Of a DNA stretch of 64,000 bases, positions 10,824 to 20,875 are shown piece after piece. Positions within the stretch are counted from its first letter, which is position 1, and each line of letters opens with the position of its first letter. The stretch is from Alcaligenaceae bacterium. Lineage in GTDB: Bacteria; Pseudomonadota; Gammaproteobacteria; Burkholderiales; Burkholderiaceae_B. Made by a program: the position numbers and the translations under genes. The notes under the pieces are model-generated. The model was not told the origin of the DNA. It made no database searches and saw nothing but the letters and a program-made list of their open reading frames with translations. The stretch lies in contig JACCES010000004.1 of the NCBI GenBank assembly GCA_013416455.1, positions 124,001 to 188,000 on the forward strand, read 5' to 3'.

Positions 10824-13531
10824 GGGGTGTCCAGGGCGGCCAGAATATCCCGTTCGAACTGCAGTTGTACGCGGGGCTGTTCCAGTTTTTCGCCGCCAAT
10901 GATGAAAATGTCTTCGACCCGGTCGCCGAGCGTCATGATCTTGGCCATTTTCAGGTCGACCTCGTGCCGCGCAAAGACTTGTGCCAGGCTGTGCAGCAGG
11001 CCCGGCCGGTCGGCGGCCGTGATCGAAAGCCGCCACGAGGCGCTGTGTTCATCCGGCTGCAGCTCGACGCCGGGAACGATGGGAAAAACCCGCGAGCGGC
11101 GCGAGCGCGAACGCCATGGGGCGGTTTCCGGAAGCGGCTGCGGGGCGGGCGGCCTGCGCAGGGCGTCGGCGAGTTCATGTTCGACCAGGCTCGCATGCGA
11201 ACGGTAGTCCTTGTCGGTGTCGGGCAGCAGGACCACAAAGCTGTCCAGCGCCCAGCCGTGGTGGGTGGTGTGCACGCGGGCATCCTGGACACTGAAGCGG
11301 CTTTCGTCGAAATAGCGGCACAGGGTGACGAAAAGGTCTTCGCGGTCGGGGGTGTAGACCAGCACCTGCAACGCTTCGTTCTGCCCCAGTACCCGCGCCT
11401 TCACCACCGGTTCGGGGCTGTCCACGCAATGATAGAGATGGCGGGTGTGCCAGGCGATCTCGCCGGCCTCGTGCCGCAGGAAGTAGGCCACGTCCAGCTG
11501 CGACCAGAAGGCGTCCCGGCTTTCGTCGCGCAGCCCCAGGCGCCGGATCTCGTCGATGGCGTCCTGTTTGCGGCGGGCCAGCACGGTGCTCGTGTCGGGC
11601 TGGCTGCTGCCCAGCGCGGCCAGGCTCAGCCGGTACAGGTCTTCGAGCAGCTTGCCCTTCCAGGAGTTCCAGACTTTGGGGCTGGTGCCCCGGATGTCGG
11701 CCACGGTCAGCAGGTAGAGCGCCGTCAGGTGTCTTTCATCGCGGACCTGGGCGGTGAAACCGGCGATCACGGCCGGGTCGCTCAGGTCGCGCTTTTGCGC
11801 GACCTGGGACATGAGCAGGTGCTGCCGCACCAGAAAGTCGCACAGCTCGGCGTCGTCTCCGGTGATGCCGTGATCTTTGCAGAAACGCCGCACTTCCTGG
11901 GCGCCCAGTTCGGAATGATCGCCGCCGCGCCCCTTGGCGATGTCATGGAACAGCGCCGCCACATAGATCAGCCAATGATCCTCGAAATCGGCGATGAGCT
12001 GACTGGCCAGCGGGTATTCCTGGGCGTATTCGGGCATGGTGAAGCGGCGCAGGTTGCGGATCACCATCAGGGTGTGCTGGTCCACGGTGTAGGCGTGGAA
12101 GAGGTCGTGCTGCATCTGGCCGACGATGCGGCGGAAGACCGGCAGGTAGCGCGGCAGGATGTTCAGCATGGTCATGCGCCGCAAGGCGTGCACAATCCCG
12201 CGGGGCTGCTGCAGTATCTGGATGAACTGGTGGCGGTTGACCGGATTGCGGCGGAACTGGGCGTCGATGTGGCGCCGCGCATGCCAGAGCGCCCGCAGTG
12301 TCTGTGCCGTCATGCCCGTCAGCTCACTGCGTTCCTGCATGGTCAGGAAAGCGCGGAAGATGAGGGCGGGGTTGCGGTCGAAGCCATCGTCGCGGCGGAT
12401 GGAGAGCCGGTTGCGGATGGCGGCGAAATCGTCGTCTATCGCCCGGAACTGATCCAGCGGCAGCGGAAAGAGGCGTTCCTCTATGGTCTGCAGCAGGATG
12501 GCGTTGAGCTGGCAGACGACCCTGGCCGCCCAATAGTAGCGCTGCATCAGCAGTTCGCTGGGGAGCCGGTTGCGGGTGCCCTCGAAGCCATAGGCTTCCG
12601 CCAGGGCGGGCTGCAGATCGAACAGCAGCCGGTCTTCCCGGCGGCCGGCCAGCAGGTGCAGTTCGATGCGCAGCCGCTTGAAGGCCAGTTCGGCGCGGCG
12701 CAGGGCCCGCAGTTCGGTGGGCGTCAGCCCGCCATTGCGTGTGATCTGCGTCCAGTTCATGCCCATGCCGGCGGCCTGCGCCATCCAGAGCGCCACCTGC
12801 AGGTCGCGCAAGGCGCCGGGCGATTCCTTGCAGTTCGGTTCCAGGGCGTAGGCCGTGTCCTGGTAGCGCGCATGCCGCTGCTGCATCTCGGCGCGCTTGG
12901 CCTGGAAAAAACCGCGGGGGTCACGCTGCTCGGCCATGGCCTCGCGCAGCTCCGGCATGAGTCTGCGGTCGCCTTCCAGCCAGCGCGCTTCCAGCAGGGA
13001 CGTTTCGACCGTGACGTCGGCGGCCGCTTCGCGGCGGCAGTCCTCTATGGTGCGCACGCTGTGGCTGGGTTCGATGCCGAGATCCCACATGGCCGCGACA
13101 AAGGCCGCGATTCGCGTGGCGGCCTCTTCGTCGGGCGGCTCGCGCAGCAGGATCAGCACGTCGACGTCGGAATAAGGATAGAGTTCGCCGCGGCCGTAGC
13201 CGCCGACCGCGATCAGGGCGGCGCCCGGCGGCAGCGGGCGTATCGCCACCAGACCCTTGAGAGTGCGGTCGGCCAGCCGCCGCAGGTTCTGCAGCAGCGT
13301 GTCGGGACGGCGATTGTCCCGGAAAATCTGCATGGCGTCGTTGCGGCCTTCGGCCAGGCGCTGCCGGAGCTGGGCGATGTCGGGAAGCCCGGCCCGGGGG
13401 CCGTAGCGTTCCCGCCACGCTTCAGGGGTGGCGGCTTGGTCCGGTTTCATCCGGGAGGGCGGGGCCGGAGCGCGGTCCCGGGGCCGGGAAGCGCCGGGCG
13501 GATGCTTGGTGCCGTGGTCTGTGGCGGCCAT
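10820..13531 (-). CDS. glnD: [Protein-PII] uridylyltransferase / uridylyl-removing enzyme
   Basis: Bifunctional nitrogen sensor that uridylylates PII when glutamine is low and deuridylylates it when glutamine is high. The 903-residue protein shows the nucleotidyltransferase motif GGYGRGELYPYSDVDVL (about 110-126), a GlnD PII-UTase central domain, the HD metal motif FHDIAKGRGGDHSE (about 528-541) responsible for the removing activity, and two C-terminal ACT domains (around 745-800 and 850-903) that sense glutamine. ATG 13531 is used; another in-frame ATG at 13450 would remove a poorly conserved 27-residue head. It lies 11 bp downstream of map on the same strand, the usual Burkholderiales order. 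A long open frame runs antisense to almost the whole gene and is judged a GC artefact. Confidence 0.96.
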   Translation of the reverse strand: MAATDHGTKHPPGASRPRDRAPAPPSRMKPDQAATPEAWRERYGPRAGLPDIAQLRQRLAEGRNDAMQIFRDNRRPDTLLQNLRRLADRTLKGLVAIRPLPPGAALIAVGGYGRGELYPYSDVDVLILLREPPDEEAATRIAAFVAAMWDLGIEPSHSVRTIEDCRREAAADVTVETSLLEARWLEGDRRLMPELREAMAEQRDPRGFFQAKRAEMQQRHARYQDTAYALEPNCKESPGALRDLQVALWMAQAAGMGMNWTQITRNGGLTPTELRALRRAELAFKRLRIELHLLAGRREDRLLFDLQPALAEAYGFEGTRNRLPSELLMQRYYWAARVVCQLNAILLQTIEERLFPLPLDQFRAIDDDFAAIRNRLSIRRDDGFDRNPALIFRAFLTMQERSELTGMTAQTLRALWHARRHIDAQFRRNPVNRHQFIQILQQPRGIVHALRRMTMLNILPRYLPVFRRIVGQMQHDLFHAYTVDQHTLMVIRNLRRFTMPEYAQEYPLASQLIADFEDHWLIYVAALFHDIAKGRGGDHSELGAQEVRRFCKDHGITGDDAELCDFLVRQHLLMSQVAQKRDLSDPAVIAGFTAQVRDERHLTALYLLTVADIRGTSPKVWNSWKGKLLEDLYRLSLAALGSSQPDTSTVLARRKQDAIDEIRRLGLRDESRDAFWSQLDVAYFLRHEAGEIAWHTRHLYHCVDSPEPVVKARVLGQNEALQVLVYTPDREDLFVTLCRYFDESRFSVQDARVHTTHHGWALDSFVVLLPDTDKDYRSHASLVEHELADALRRPPAPQPLPETAPWRSRSRRSRVFPIVPGVELQPDEHSASWRLSITAADRPGLLHSLAQVFARHEVDLKMAKIMTLGDRVEDIFIIGGEKLEQPRVQLQFERDILAALDTP

Positions 13532-13542
13532 GATGCATGCGG

Positions 13543-14358
13543 TCAGGCGACCTGGAAGCCGGTGACGAAGGCGGGCGGCGCGGGCATGCCCGGCGATACC
13601 GTCAGGACTTCATAGCCCGTGTCGGTGACCAGAACGGCATGTTCCCATTGCGCCGACAGGCTGCGGTCGCGGGTAACGACCGTCCAGCCGTCGGCTAGGG
13701 TGCGGATGTCGCGGCGGCCGGCATTGATCATGGGTTCGATGGTGAAGATCATGCCCGGTTCCAGGCGCACGCCCGTGCCCGGCTTGCCATAGTGCAGGAC
13801 CTGCGGATCCTGGTGGAACTGGCGGCCCACCCCATGCCCGCAGTATTCGCGCACCACCGAGAAGCCGTTCTTCTCGGCGTGCTTCTGGATGGCGTTGCCC
13901 ACATCGCCCAGCGTGGCGCCCGGGCGGACCTCTTCGATGCCCAGCCACATGCATTCGTAGGTGGTTTCAGTGAGCCGACGCGCCAGGATGGAGGGTTCGC
14001 CGATATAGAACATGCGGCTGGTGTCGCCGAACCAGCCGTCCTTGATGATGGTGACATCGATGTTCATGATGTCGCCGCCCTTCAATACCTTGTCGCCCGG
14101 AATGCCGTGGCATATCACATGGTTGACGGAGGTGCAGATGGACGCGGGGAAGGGCGTGTAGCCCGGCGGCGCATAGCCGACGGTGGCGGATTCGACATGC
14201 AGCACATTGGTGATGTAGTCCATGCAGAGACGGTCGAGTTCGCCGGTGGTGATGCCCGGCCGCACATGCGGGGCCAGATGGTCCAGGGCGGAAGCCGCAT
14301 CCCGGCAGGCGGCGCGCATTTTGTCGAGGTCGGCGGGGTCGGTGACGAGACTGCTCAT
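13543..14358 (-). CDS. map: Methionine aminopeptidase, type I
   Basis: Removes the N-terminal methionine of new proteins. The 271-residue length is typical of type Ia. All five metal ligands are visible: D101 and D112 (NIDVTIIKDGWFGDTS), H175 (CGHGVGRQFH), E208 (FTIEPM) and E239 (WEHAVLV). VNHVICHGIP supplies the substrate-site His near residue 84. It is divergent from rpsB across a 446-bp region, as in many proteobacteria, and is followed by glnD. Confidence 0.97.
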   Translation of the reverse strand: MSSLVTDPADLDKMRAACRDAASALDHLAPHVRPGITTGELDRLCMDYITNVLHVESATVGYAPPGYTPFPASICTSVNHVICHGIPGDKVLKGGDIMNIDVTIIKDGWFGDTSRMFYIGEPSILARRLTETTYECMWLGIEEVRPGATLGDVGNAIQKHAEKNGFSVVREYCGHGVGRQFHQDPQVLHYGKPGTGVRLEPGMIFTIEPMINAGRRDIRTLADGWTVVTRDRSLSAQWEHAVLVTDTGYEVLTVSPGMPAPPAFVTGFQVA

Positions 14359-14392
14359 GGTGTATGTGCTGCCTTAACGAAAAAATAGTAGA

Positions 14393-14398
14393 ATTATA
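14393..14398 (-). promoter_or_regulatory. Probable -10 element of the map promoter
   Basis: On the minus strand this is a perfect TATAAT, 34 bases upstream of the map start codon. No good -35 hexamer is visible at the right distance, so the assignment rests on the -10 box and position alone. Confidence 0.45.
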
Positions 14399-14576
14399 GG
14401 CTTTCCGGGAATTTGAGCGCCCTGGCCTTTGTGGGCGGGGTTCATGGGGCAGAGTCCGGGGCAGAGTCAGGCATTGCGCTTCTGGCTGCCTGAGACCACG
14501 CCTTGGATTCCCGGGGAAAGCCACAAGCCGGAAAAATAGCGTGCCCGCCAGCATCGCAGGGGCCAGGCCTTGAGTG

Positions 14577-14612
14577 CCGAGGGAAACCTCGGTTAAGGAA
14601 ACCGCAAAGCGG
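14577..14612 (+). promoter_or_regulatory. Tandem hairpins in the rpsB leader
   Basis: CCGAGG (14577-14582) and CCTCGG (14587-14592) form a perfect 6-bp stem closed by a GAAA tetraloop. Ten bases on, CCGC-AAA-GCGG (14602-14612) forms a second small stem. Both lie about 195-230 bases before the rpsB start. They suit a candidate S2 autoregulatory leader element; there is no U-run, so they are not a terminator. Confidence 0.4.
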
Positions 14613-14804
14613 ATCGCAGTCAGCGAAGAACGCAATGCGCCTGGTTCGTGTGGTGGGCGCGCCTGCCTGAAAGCCTGGGAAAAAAGGCCATCGGGCGGGC
14701 GCGTGTGCGCCGGGGTGTCCGGAATCGGTGTGCCTGCAGCAGTGCAGGGGCGCCGGATCCGGATGACTTGCACCGGGTATTAGACCCAACCCTTGGAGAA
14801 TATT

Positions 14805-15563
14805 ATGTCCTTGATGCGTGAAATGCTGGAAGCTGGTGTGCACTTTGGCCACCAGACCCGTTACTGGAACCCGAAGATGGCGTCCTACATCTTCGGCCAG
14901 CGAAACAAGATTCATATCGTCAACCTCGAACAGAGCGTTGTCAAGTTCCTGGATGCCCAGAAGTTCCTGCGCCAGCTGGCCGCGCGCGGCGGCAAGGTGC
15001 TGTTCGTCGGCACCAAGCGCGCGGCGCGCGAACTCGTGGCCGCCGAAGCCGAGCGCTGCGGCATGCCCTACGTCGACAGCCGCTGGCTGGGCGGCATGAT
15101 GACCAACTTCAAGACGGTCAAGACGTCCATCAAGCGCCTCAAGGAAATGGAAGCCCAGCAGGCCGAAGGCGCAACCGAGCGCATGAGCAAGAAAGAAGCG
15201 CTGATGTTCCAGCGCGAGCTCGACAAGCTGAACAAATCGATCGGCGGCATCAAGGACATGAACACTCTGCCCGACGCCCTGTTCGTGATCGACGTCGGCT
15301 ATCACAAGATTGCCGTTGCCGAAGCCCGCACCCTCGGGATTCCCATCGTCGCGGTGGTCGACACCAACCACTCTCCTGAAGGCGTCGACTACGTGATCCC
15401 CGGCAACGACGACTCGGCCAAGGCGATCGCGCTGTACGCGCGCGGCATGGCCGATGCTGTGCTGGAAGGCCGCGAACAGGCTCTGAACGGTATCGTCGAG
15501 GAACTCGGCGAAGGCGAGGAATTCGTCGAGGTCGAGATCGAGTCCGAAGACGGCCGCGAATAA
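14805..15563 (+). CDS. rpsB: 30S ribosomal protein S2
   Basis: Small-subunit ribosomal protein of 252 residues. It starts [25 protein letters not shown], the classic S2 beginning, with [13 protein letters not shown] and the C-terminal [16 protein letters not shown] block. The ATG at 14805 is supported by GGAG six bases upstream; an in-frame TTG at 14793 includes that ribosome site and is rejected. The acidic C-terminal tail ([21 protein letters not shown]) is usual in betaproteobacteria. It is the first gene of the rpsB-tsf unit. Confidence 0.98.
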   Translation: MSLMREMLEAGVHFGHQTRYWNPKMASYIFGQRNKIHIVNLEQSVVKFLDAQKFLRQLAARGGKVLFVGTKRAARELVAAEAERCGMPYVDSRWLGGMMTNFKTVKTSIKRLKEMEAQQAEGATERMSKKEALMFQRELDKLNKSIGGIKDMNTLPDALFVIDVGYHKIAVAEARTLGIPIVAVVDTNHSPEGVDYVIPGNDDSAKAIALYARGMADAVLEGREQALNGIVEELGEGEEFVEVEIESEDGRE

Positions 15564-15589
15564 GCGGATCCGTGCGAACAATCGTGCGG

Positions 15590-15623
15590 CTTCCGGTGCG
15601 CCCGCCCGCGGGGGCGCCGGAAG
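15590..15623 (+). other. Strong hairpin between rpsB and tsf
   Basis: CTTCCGGTGC (15590-15599) pairs with GCGCCGGAAG (15614-15623), ten pairs including one G-T, around a GC-rich loop. There is no T-run, so it is more likely an RNA processing or stabilising element, or a weak attenuator that sets the S2:EF-Ts ratio, than a full terminator. Confidence 0.4.
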
Positions 15624-15680
15624 ATGCTTCGAGCCGCCCAGGCTTGCGCCCGGGCGTGTTTTACTGAACTGGAGAAAATT

Positions 15681-16556
15681 GTGGCCCAAATTACCGCAAC
15701 CATGGTCAAGGAACTGCGCGAGAAGACCGACGCGCCCATGATGGAATGCAAGAAGGCGCTGACGGAAGCCGACGGCGACATTGCGCGCGCCGAGGAAATC
15801 CTGCGCGTCAAGCTGGGCAACAAGGCCAGCAAGGCGGCCGCCCGCGTGACGGCGGAAGGACTCATCGGTCTGTATATCGCAGCCGACGGCAAGACCGGTG
15901 CAGTGATCGAAGTCAACTGTGAAACCGACTTCGTGGCCAAGAACGACGATTTCATCGCTTTCGTGAACGACCTGGCGCGTCTGGCCAGCGAAAAGGCGCC
16001 GGCCGACGTGGCGGCCCTGAATGAACTGCCGCTGGGCGAAGGCACGGTGGAAAGCACCCGCGCGGCGCTGGTGGGCAAGATCGGCGAAAACCTGTCCGTG
16101 CGCCGCTTCGAGCGCTACGAAACCGCCGACCGTCTGGCCAGCTATGTCCATGGCGGCCGCATCGGCGTGCTGGTCGACGTCGCGGGCTCCGAAGATGTCG
16201 GCAAGGACGTCGCCATGCACGTGGCCGCTTCCAAGCCCAAGGCGCTCAGCGCCGATGGCGTTCCCGCCGACGATATCGCGCGCGAGCGCTCCGTTGCGGA
16301 ACAGAAGGCAGCCGAATCCGGCAAGCCCGCCGAGATCGTCGCCAAGATGGTCGAAGGCTCCGTTCAGAAATACCTGAAGGAAGTGACCCTGCTGTCGCAG
16401 CCTTTCGTGAAGAACGACAAGCAGAGCGTCGAGCAGATGCTCAAGGAAAAAGGCGCCAAGGTGAACCGCTTTGCGCTGTACGTCGTGGGTGAAGGCATCG
16501 AGAAGAAGGTCGACGACTTCGCCGCCGAAGTGGCAGCCGCCGCGGGCAACGCCTGA
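15681..16556 (+). CDS. tsf: Translation elongation factor Ts
   Basis: Guanine-nucleotide exchange factor for EF-Tu, 291 residues. The N-terminal UBA-like domain reads [19 protein letters not shown], followed by the core signature [13 protein letters not shown] and two dimerisation-type core repeats. The GTG at 15681 is preferred: GGAGA lies about six bases upstream and the protein start ([12 protein letters not shown]) matches the family. A further upstream in-frame ATG at 15624 would add residues unlike any EF-Ts. Confidence 0.97.
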   Translation: MAQITATMVKELREKTDAPMMECKKALTEADGDIARAEEILRVKLGNKASKAAARVTAEGLIGLYIAADGKTGAVIEVNCETDFVAKNDDFIAFVNDLARLASEKAPADVAALNELPLGEGTVESTRAALVGKIGENLSVRRFERYETADRLASYVHGGRIGVLVDVAGSEDVGKDVAMHVAASKPKALSADGVPADDIARERSVAEQKAAESGKPAEIVAKMVEGSVQKYLKEVTLLSQPFVKNDKQSVEQMLKEKGAKVNRFALYVVGEGIEKKVDDFAAEVAAAAGNA

Positions 16557-16624
16557 TCTTCGTCCTTTTCCGGGGCCTGTCCGGCCCCGGGGGCCGGCCG
16601 TTTGATCCGGCGGCCCGCCTGCAG

Positions 16625-16645
16625 CCCGGCTCGGCCGGGTTTTCT
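16625..16645 (+). terminator. Rho-independent terminator after tsf
   Basis: CCCGGC (16625-16630), loop TCG, GCCGGG (16634-16639), then TTTTCT. A second GC stem (CCGGGGCC/GGCCCCGG) lies shortly before it. It separates rpsB-tsf from pyrH. Confidence 0.65.
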
Positions 16646-16686
16646 CCTTTACACTTTGCGTTGTTTTGCTTTCCGGGATCTCTTCC

Positions 16687-17403
16687 ATGACGACCAGAAC
16701 GTACAAGCGCGTGCTCCTGAAGCTGTCGGGCGAAGCCCTGATGGGCGAGGACGCGTTCGGTATCAACCGATCCACCATCCTGCGCATGACGGAAGAAATC
16801 GTCACTGTCGCGCAGAGCGGGATCGAACTGGCCATCGTCATCGGCGGGGGGAACATCTTTCGTGGCATTGCGCCCGGCGCGCAGGGCATGGACAGGGCCA
16901 CGGCCGACTACATGGGCATGATGGCCACGGTCATGAACGCCCTGGCGCTTCAAGACGCCCTCAAGCACGGCGGCGTCGATGCGCGCGTCCAGTCGGCGCT
17001 GCGCATCGACCAGGTGGTCGAGGCCTACATCCGGCCCAAGGCGCTGCGCTATCTCGAAGAAGGCAAGGTCGTCATTTTCGCGGCCGGCACCGGCAATCCC
17101 TTTTTCACCACCGATACGGCCGCCGCGCTGCGGGGCGCGGAAGTCGGCGCCGAGATCGTGCTCAAGGCGACCAAGGTCGACGGCATCTACAGTGCCGACC
17201 CAAACAAAGATCCCAATGCCACGCGCTATGCCCGCATCAGCTTCGACGAGGCCATCGTCCGCCGGCTCGAAGTCATGGACGCCACGGCTTTCGCGCTGTG
17301 CCGGGATCAGAAGCTGCCCATCAAGGTTTTTTCGATCAACAAGCCGGGGGCGCTCATGCGCGCCGTTTCGGGTGAGGACGAAGGCACTCTGGTGCATGTC
17401 TGA
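16687..17403 (+). CDS. pyrH: UMP kinase (uridylate kinase)
   Basis: Phosphorylates UMP to UDP; a hexameric amino-acid-kinase-fold enzyme under allosteric control by GTP and UTP. The 238-residue protein has [14 protein letters not shown] at its start, the phosphate loop [10 protein letters not shown], and the C-terminal [13 protein letters not shown] and [14 protein letters not shown] 16687 (MTTRTYKR) is preferred over an in-frame ATG 21 bases upstream that would add an atypical head. It is followed by frr after 16 bp. Confidence 0.97.
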   Translation: MTTRTYKRVLLKLSGEALMGEDAFGINRSTILRMTEEIVTVAQSGIELAIVIGGGNIFRGIAPGAQGMDRATADYMGMMATVMNALALQDALKHGGVDARVQSALRIDQVVEAYIRPKALRYLEEGKVVIFAAGTGNPFFTTDTAAALRGAEVGAEIVLKATKVDGIYSADPNKDPNATRYARISFDEAIVRRLEVMDATAFALCRDQKLPIKVFSINKPGALMRAVSGEDEGTLVHV

Positions 17404-17419
17404 AAACAAAGGAATCGTA

Positions 17420-17980
17420 ATGAGTCTTTCAGAGGTGAAGAAGTCGGCAGACAGCCGCATGGCGAAATCCGTCGAGGCTTTGCGCACGGGCCTGGCCAAG
17501 ATCCGCACCGGCCGTGCGAGCGCCGGCATCCTGGATCACGTCAACGTCGAATACTACGGTTCGCCCGTGCCGGTGAATCAGGTGGCCAATGTCACGGTGG
17601 TGGATGCGCGCACCTTGAACGTCCAGGTGTGGGAAAAAAACATGGCCGGCCCGGTCGAGAAGGCCATCCGGGAGTCCGATCTCGGGCTCAATCCCATATC
17701 CATGGGCGACAGCATACGCGTGCCCATGCCGGCGCTGACTGAAGAACGGCGCCGCGACCTCACCAAGGTGGTGCGCAGCGAAGGCGAGGACGCCAAAGTT
17801 GCCGTGCGCAATCTGCGTCGCGAAGCCAACGACACGCTCAAGAAGCTGCTCAAGGACAAGGAAATCTCTGAAGACGACGAACGTCGCATGCAGGATGAGG
17901 TCCAGAAGCTGACCGACAAATACGTCGGCGATATCGACAAGGTCGTTTCCCAGAAAGAAGCAGAGATCATGACGGTCTGA
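17420..17980 (+). CDS. frr: Ribosome recycling factor
   Basis: Splits post-termination ribosomes together with EF-G. The length of 186 residues is standard. It shows the three-helix-bundle signature [30 protein letters not shown], and the C-terminal [14 protein letters not shown] followed by a long helix. ATG 17420 has AAAGGAA about eight bases upstream. It lies between pyrH and uppS, as in nearly all proteobacteria. Confidence 0.98.
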   Translation: MSLSEVKKSADSRMAKSVEALRTGLAKIRTGRASAGILDHVNVEYYGSPVPVNQVANVTVVDARTLNVQVWEKNMAGPVEKAIRESDLGLNPISMGDSIRVPMPALTEERRRDLTKVVRSEGEDAKVAVRNLRREANDTLKKLLKDKEISEDDERRMQDEVQKLTDKYVGDIDKVVSQKEAEIMTV

Positions 17981-17986
17981 ACCGTC

Positions 17987-18760
17987 ATGCCGCCCGCCGC
18001 GATGCACCAAAGCTCCACCCTTGCCGTTCCCGGACATCCCAGCATACCCCGTCATCTGGCGATCATCATGGATGGCAACGGGAGATGGGCGACCCAGCGC
18101 TTTCTGCCCCGCACGGCGGGCCATGCGCGCGGGGTGCAGACTGTGCGGCGCGTGGTGGAGCTTTGCGGCCGGCGCGGCGTCAAGTATCTGACGCTGTTCG
18201 CCTTCAGCTCCGAAAACTGGCGGCGGCCGCAGGAAGAAGTGTCGCTGCTCATGCGCCTGTTCGTGCAGACGCTGGAAAAGGAAGTCGGCAAGCTGGGCGA
18301 GCAGGGCGTCCGCCTGCGCGTGGTGGGGGATATCGCCGCGTTCGAACCCCGCCTGCAGGAACTGATCCGGGTGGCCGAGGCGCGCACCGCTCAGAATGAT
18401 GCCTTGCATCTGACCATCGCGGCGAACTACGGGGGGCGCTGGGACATTCTCCAGGCGACCCGGCGCATGCTGGCGAACCATCCCGAACTCCTGGCCGATC
18501 CGGGCGCCATCGAAGAGTCCGCTCTGACGCCGTATCTGTCCATGGCCTACGCCCCCGAGCCCGACCTGTTCATCCGCACGGGGGGGGAACAGCGCATTTC
18601 GAACTTCCTGGTCTGGCAGCTCGCCTACACCGAGCTCTATTTCACCGATCGCTACTGGCCCGATTTTTCCGCGCGCGACATCGACGATGCTTTCGAGTGG
18701 TATCGTACGCGGGAGCGCCGTTTCGGCCGCACCAGTGCGCAACTGGCCGGCAGCGCCTGA
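17987..18760 (+). CDS. uppS: Undecaprenyl diphosphate synthase
   Basis: Cis-prenyltransferase that makes the C55 lipid carrier for peptidoglycan and O-antigen. The 257-residue protein has [10 protein letters not shown] with the catalytic Asp at about residue 29, [16 protein letters not shown], and the C-terminal [15 protein letters not shown] and FTDRYWPDF. It starts 6 bp after frr. ATG 17987 and ATG 18002 are both possible; the ten-plus residues between them are outside the conserved core. Confidence 0.96.
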   Translation: MPPAAMHQSSTLAVPGHPSIPRHLAIIMDGNGRWATQRFLPRTAGHARGVQTVRRVVELCGRRGVKYLTLFAFSSENWRRPQEEVSLLMRLFVQTLEKEVGKLGEQGVRLRVVGDIAAFEPRLQELIRVAEARTAQNDALHLTIAANYGGRWDILQATRRMLANHPELLADPGAIEESALTPYLSMAYAPEPDLFIRTGGEQRISNFLVWQLAYTELYFTDRYWPDFSARDIDDAFEWYRTRERRFGRTSAQLAGSA

Positions 18761-18789
18761 AAGAACTCAACATCGTAGAAGGGGACTCC

Positions 18790-19647
18790 ATGCTGCTGCA
18801 GCGAGTGTTGACCGCCATTGTCCTGCTGCTGGTATTGTTTGGCGCTCTCATGGCTTCCAGTCCCTGGCCTCTGGTCGTGTTGCTCGTCGTGCTGGCGGGC
18901 TGCGCGCTGTGGGAATGGCTGAGGCTGTCGCTGGCGCCCGCCTGGCAGCCGGCCGCCCCCTGGGTGGCGGTCTTCACCTCGGTGGTCATGTGCTGGCTGG
19001 TCTGGACATGGATGCCGTCGACCGCCGCATTGCCCGCGGCGGCCCAGCTGGTGCACCCCTGGTTCATGCCGGTCGCCGCGGCCGCCTGGGCCGTGCTGGC
19101 CCTGCCGCAAGTCCTGCAGGGGCGGACCGACGCGCGGCGCTTTCCCGCGCTCATGAGCACCTTCGGTGTGCTGGCCGTGGTGTCCGCCTGGGCCGCGCTG
19201 GTGCTGCTGTTCATCGAGTACGGCGCCTGGTGCCTGGTCTCCATGATGGCGCTGATCTGGTTTGCCGATATCGCCGCCTATTTCACCGGCCGCGCCTTCG
19301 GGCGGCGCAAGCTCGCGCCGGCGGTCAGCCCCGGCAAGACGTGGGAAGGCGCGGCAGGCGGGATTCTGGCGGCCGCGGTCTGGACCACGGCCACGGCCGC
19401 GGTCCCGGGCAGCTTCGGGGCCATACTGGCGCAGCAATGGTCGCTGCCGGTGGTGTTTGCCCTGGCCTGCCTGCTGGCCGCCATTTCCATCGTCGGCGAC
19501 CTGTTCGAGTCGCTGCTCAAACGGCGCGCCGGCGTCAAGGATTCCAGCCGCTTGCTGCCTGGCCATGGCGGGGTCTACGACCGTATCGACGCACTGCTGC
19601 CGGTGGCGCCGGTGGCGATCATGCTGACGGGAACCATTTTCCGATGA
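18790..19647 (+). CDS. cdsA: Phosphatidate cytidylyltransferase
   Basis: Makes CDP-diacylglycerol for phospholipid synthesis in the inner membrane. 285 residues with seven or eight hydrophobic segments, the SPGKTWEG block and the family signature [16 protein letters not shown] near the C-terminus. ATG 18790 starts 29 bp after uppS. The gene ends in an ATGA overlap with dxr. Confidence 0.96.
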   Translation: MLLQRVLTAIVLLLVLFGALMASSPWPLVVLLVVLAGCALWEWLRLSLAPAWQPAAPWVAVFTSVVMCWLVWTWMPSTAALPAAAQLVHPWFMPVAAAAWAVLALPQVLQGRTDARRFPALMSTFGVLAVVSAWAALVLLFIEYGAWCLVSMMALIWFADIAAYFTGRAFGRRKLAPAVSPGKTWEGAAGGILAAAVWTTATAAVPGSFGAILAQQWSLPVVFALACLLAAISIVGDLFESLLKRRAGVKDSSRLLPGHGGVYDRIDALLPVAPVAIMLTGTIFR

Positions 19648-20849
19648 AGGTACAGAATGTCTGTGTGCTGGGCTCCACGGGCTCCATCGGCGAAAGCACG
19701 CTGGATGTCATTGCGCGGCACCCTGACCGCTATCGCGTCTATGCCCTGAGCGCCTATAGCCGCATCGACAAGCTCGTGTCGCAGGCGGTGGTCACCGGCG
19801 CCCGCGTGGTGGTGGTCCCCGACGATGCCGCCCGGCAGTGCTTCCGGGACCTTTGGCCGGCGGCCCCGGCCGCGCCCGAAGTGCGCGTCGGCGCCCAGGC
19901 GCTGGCCGATACCGCGGCCGATACTGAAGTCACCGCCGTCATGGCCGCCATCGTCGGCACGGCGGGCCTGCCGGCGGCGCTGGCGGCCGCCAGGGCGGGC
20001 AAGCGCGTGCTGCTCGCCAACAAAGAAGCGCTGGTCGCTGCCGGCGGCCTGTTCATGCAGGCGGTGCGCGAGCACGGCGCCGAACTGCTGCCCATCGACA
20101 GCGAGCACAACGCCATTTTTCAGTGCCTGCCGGCTGACGAAGACCGTGCCCGCGCTCCGCAACGGCCCGCGCGCGGTGTGCGGCGCCTGCTGCTCACGGC
20201 ATCGGGCGGGCCGTTCCGCACCGTGGCGCTGGAGGCGCTGCATGACGTCACGCCGGACCAGGCCTGCGCGCATCCGAACTGGAGCATGGGGCGCAAGATA
20301 TCCGTCGACTCGGCCACCATGCTCAACAAGGGGCTGGAAGTGATCGAGGCTCACTGGCTGTTTTCCATGGCGCCGGACAGCATACAGGTGCTCATTCATC
20401 CGCAAAGCCTGGTGCATTCCATGGTGGAATACGAAGATGGTTCGATTCTGGCGCAATTGGGCCAGCCGGACATGCGCACGCCGATCGCCTACGGCCTGGG
20501 CTTTCCCGAACGCATTCCCAGCGGCGTCGGCCTGTTCGATCTGGCCAGGCTGCGGCATCTCGATTTCGAACAGCCCGATCTCGAACGCTTTCCCTGCCTG
20601 GCACTGGCCTTCGATGCGCTGCGCGCGGGCCAGTCTTCATGCATCAGCCTGAATGCCGCCAACGAAGTCGCGGTCGAACGTTTCCTGACGGGCCGGATTC
20701 GCTATACTGAAATCTCACATATCATCGGCGATTGCCTCGAACGCATGGACGCATTGCATTGCGCCGCGCCCGCCAACCTGGAAGACGTCCTGGAGCAAGA
20801 CCACCACGCACGGGCCGTCGCCGCCGAGCTCTGTATGCTCAGGGCCTGA
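19644..20849 (+). CDS. dxr: 1-deoxy-D-xylulose 5-phosphate reductoisomerase
   Basis: Second step of the MEP isoprenoid pathway (DXP to MEP, NADPH-dependent). 401 residues with [11 protein letters not shown] (NADPH loop), [12 protein letters not shown], the metal/substrate motif [26 protein letters not shown] and [13 protein letters not shown]. Its product feeds the uppS step upstream. The open frame extends 5' through cdsA and uppS, but the ATG at 19644, overlapping the cdsA stop, fits the family exactly. Confidence 0.97.
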   Translation: MKVQNVCVLGSTGSIGESTLDVIARHPDRYRVYALSAYSRIDKLVSQAVVTGARVVVVPDDAARQCFRDLWPAAPAAPEVRVGAQALADTAADTEVTAVMAAIVGTAGLPAALAAARAGKRVLLANKEALVAAGGLFMQAVREHGAELLPIDSEHNAIFQCLPADEDRARAPQRPARGVRRLLLTASGGPFRTVALEALHDVTPDQACAHPNWSMGRKISVDSATMLNKGLEVIEAHWLFSMAPDSIQVLIHPQSLVHSMVEYEDGSILAQLGQPDMRTPIAYGLGFPERIPSGVGLFDLARLRHLDFEQPDLERFPCLALAFDALRAGQSSCISLNAANEVAVERFLTGRIRYTEISHIIGDCLERMDALHCAAPANLEDVLEQDHHARAVAAELCMLRA

Positions 20850-20875
20850 ACAAGGCCCAATTCAAACGAGTCACC

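Larger units (their letters stand above)
14359..14804. other. map-rpsB divergent intergenic region / rpsB leader
   Basis: 446 bp without a credible gene. The left end carries the map promoter. The right half should be the rpsB 5' leader and contains stacked small hairpins (listed separately). Frames crossing it do not resemble proteins. Ribosomal protein S2 operons are commonly autoregulated through their leaders, so a structured control RNA is plausible here, but I cannot match it to a known leader class by eye. Confidence 0.6.

Noticed and set aside
10865-13615. A 916-codon open frame antisense to glnD
   Set aside because: glnD on the other strand has full-length family motifs. The antisense frame has no known domain and a composition rich in A, G, V, R, Q and H, as expected from GC3-driven antisense frames.
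14442-16901. An 819-codon minus-strand frame across rpsB and tsf
   Set aside because: It is antisense to two ribosomal-unit genes with clear identities and shows no domain.
18687-19643. Upstream extension of the dxr frame through uppS and cdsA
   Set aside because: The extension overlaps two conserved genes in another frame, and dxr homologues start at the ATG at 19644.
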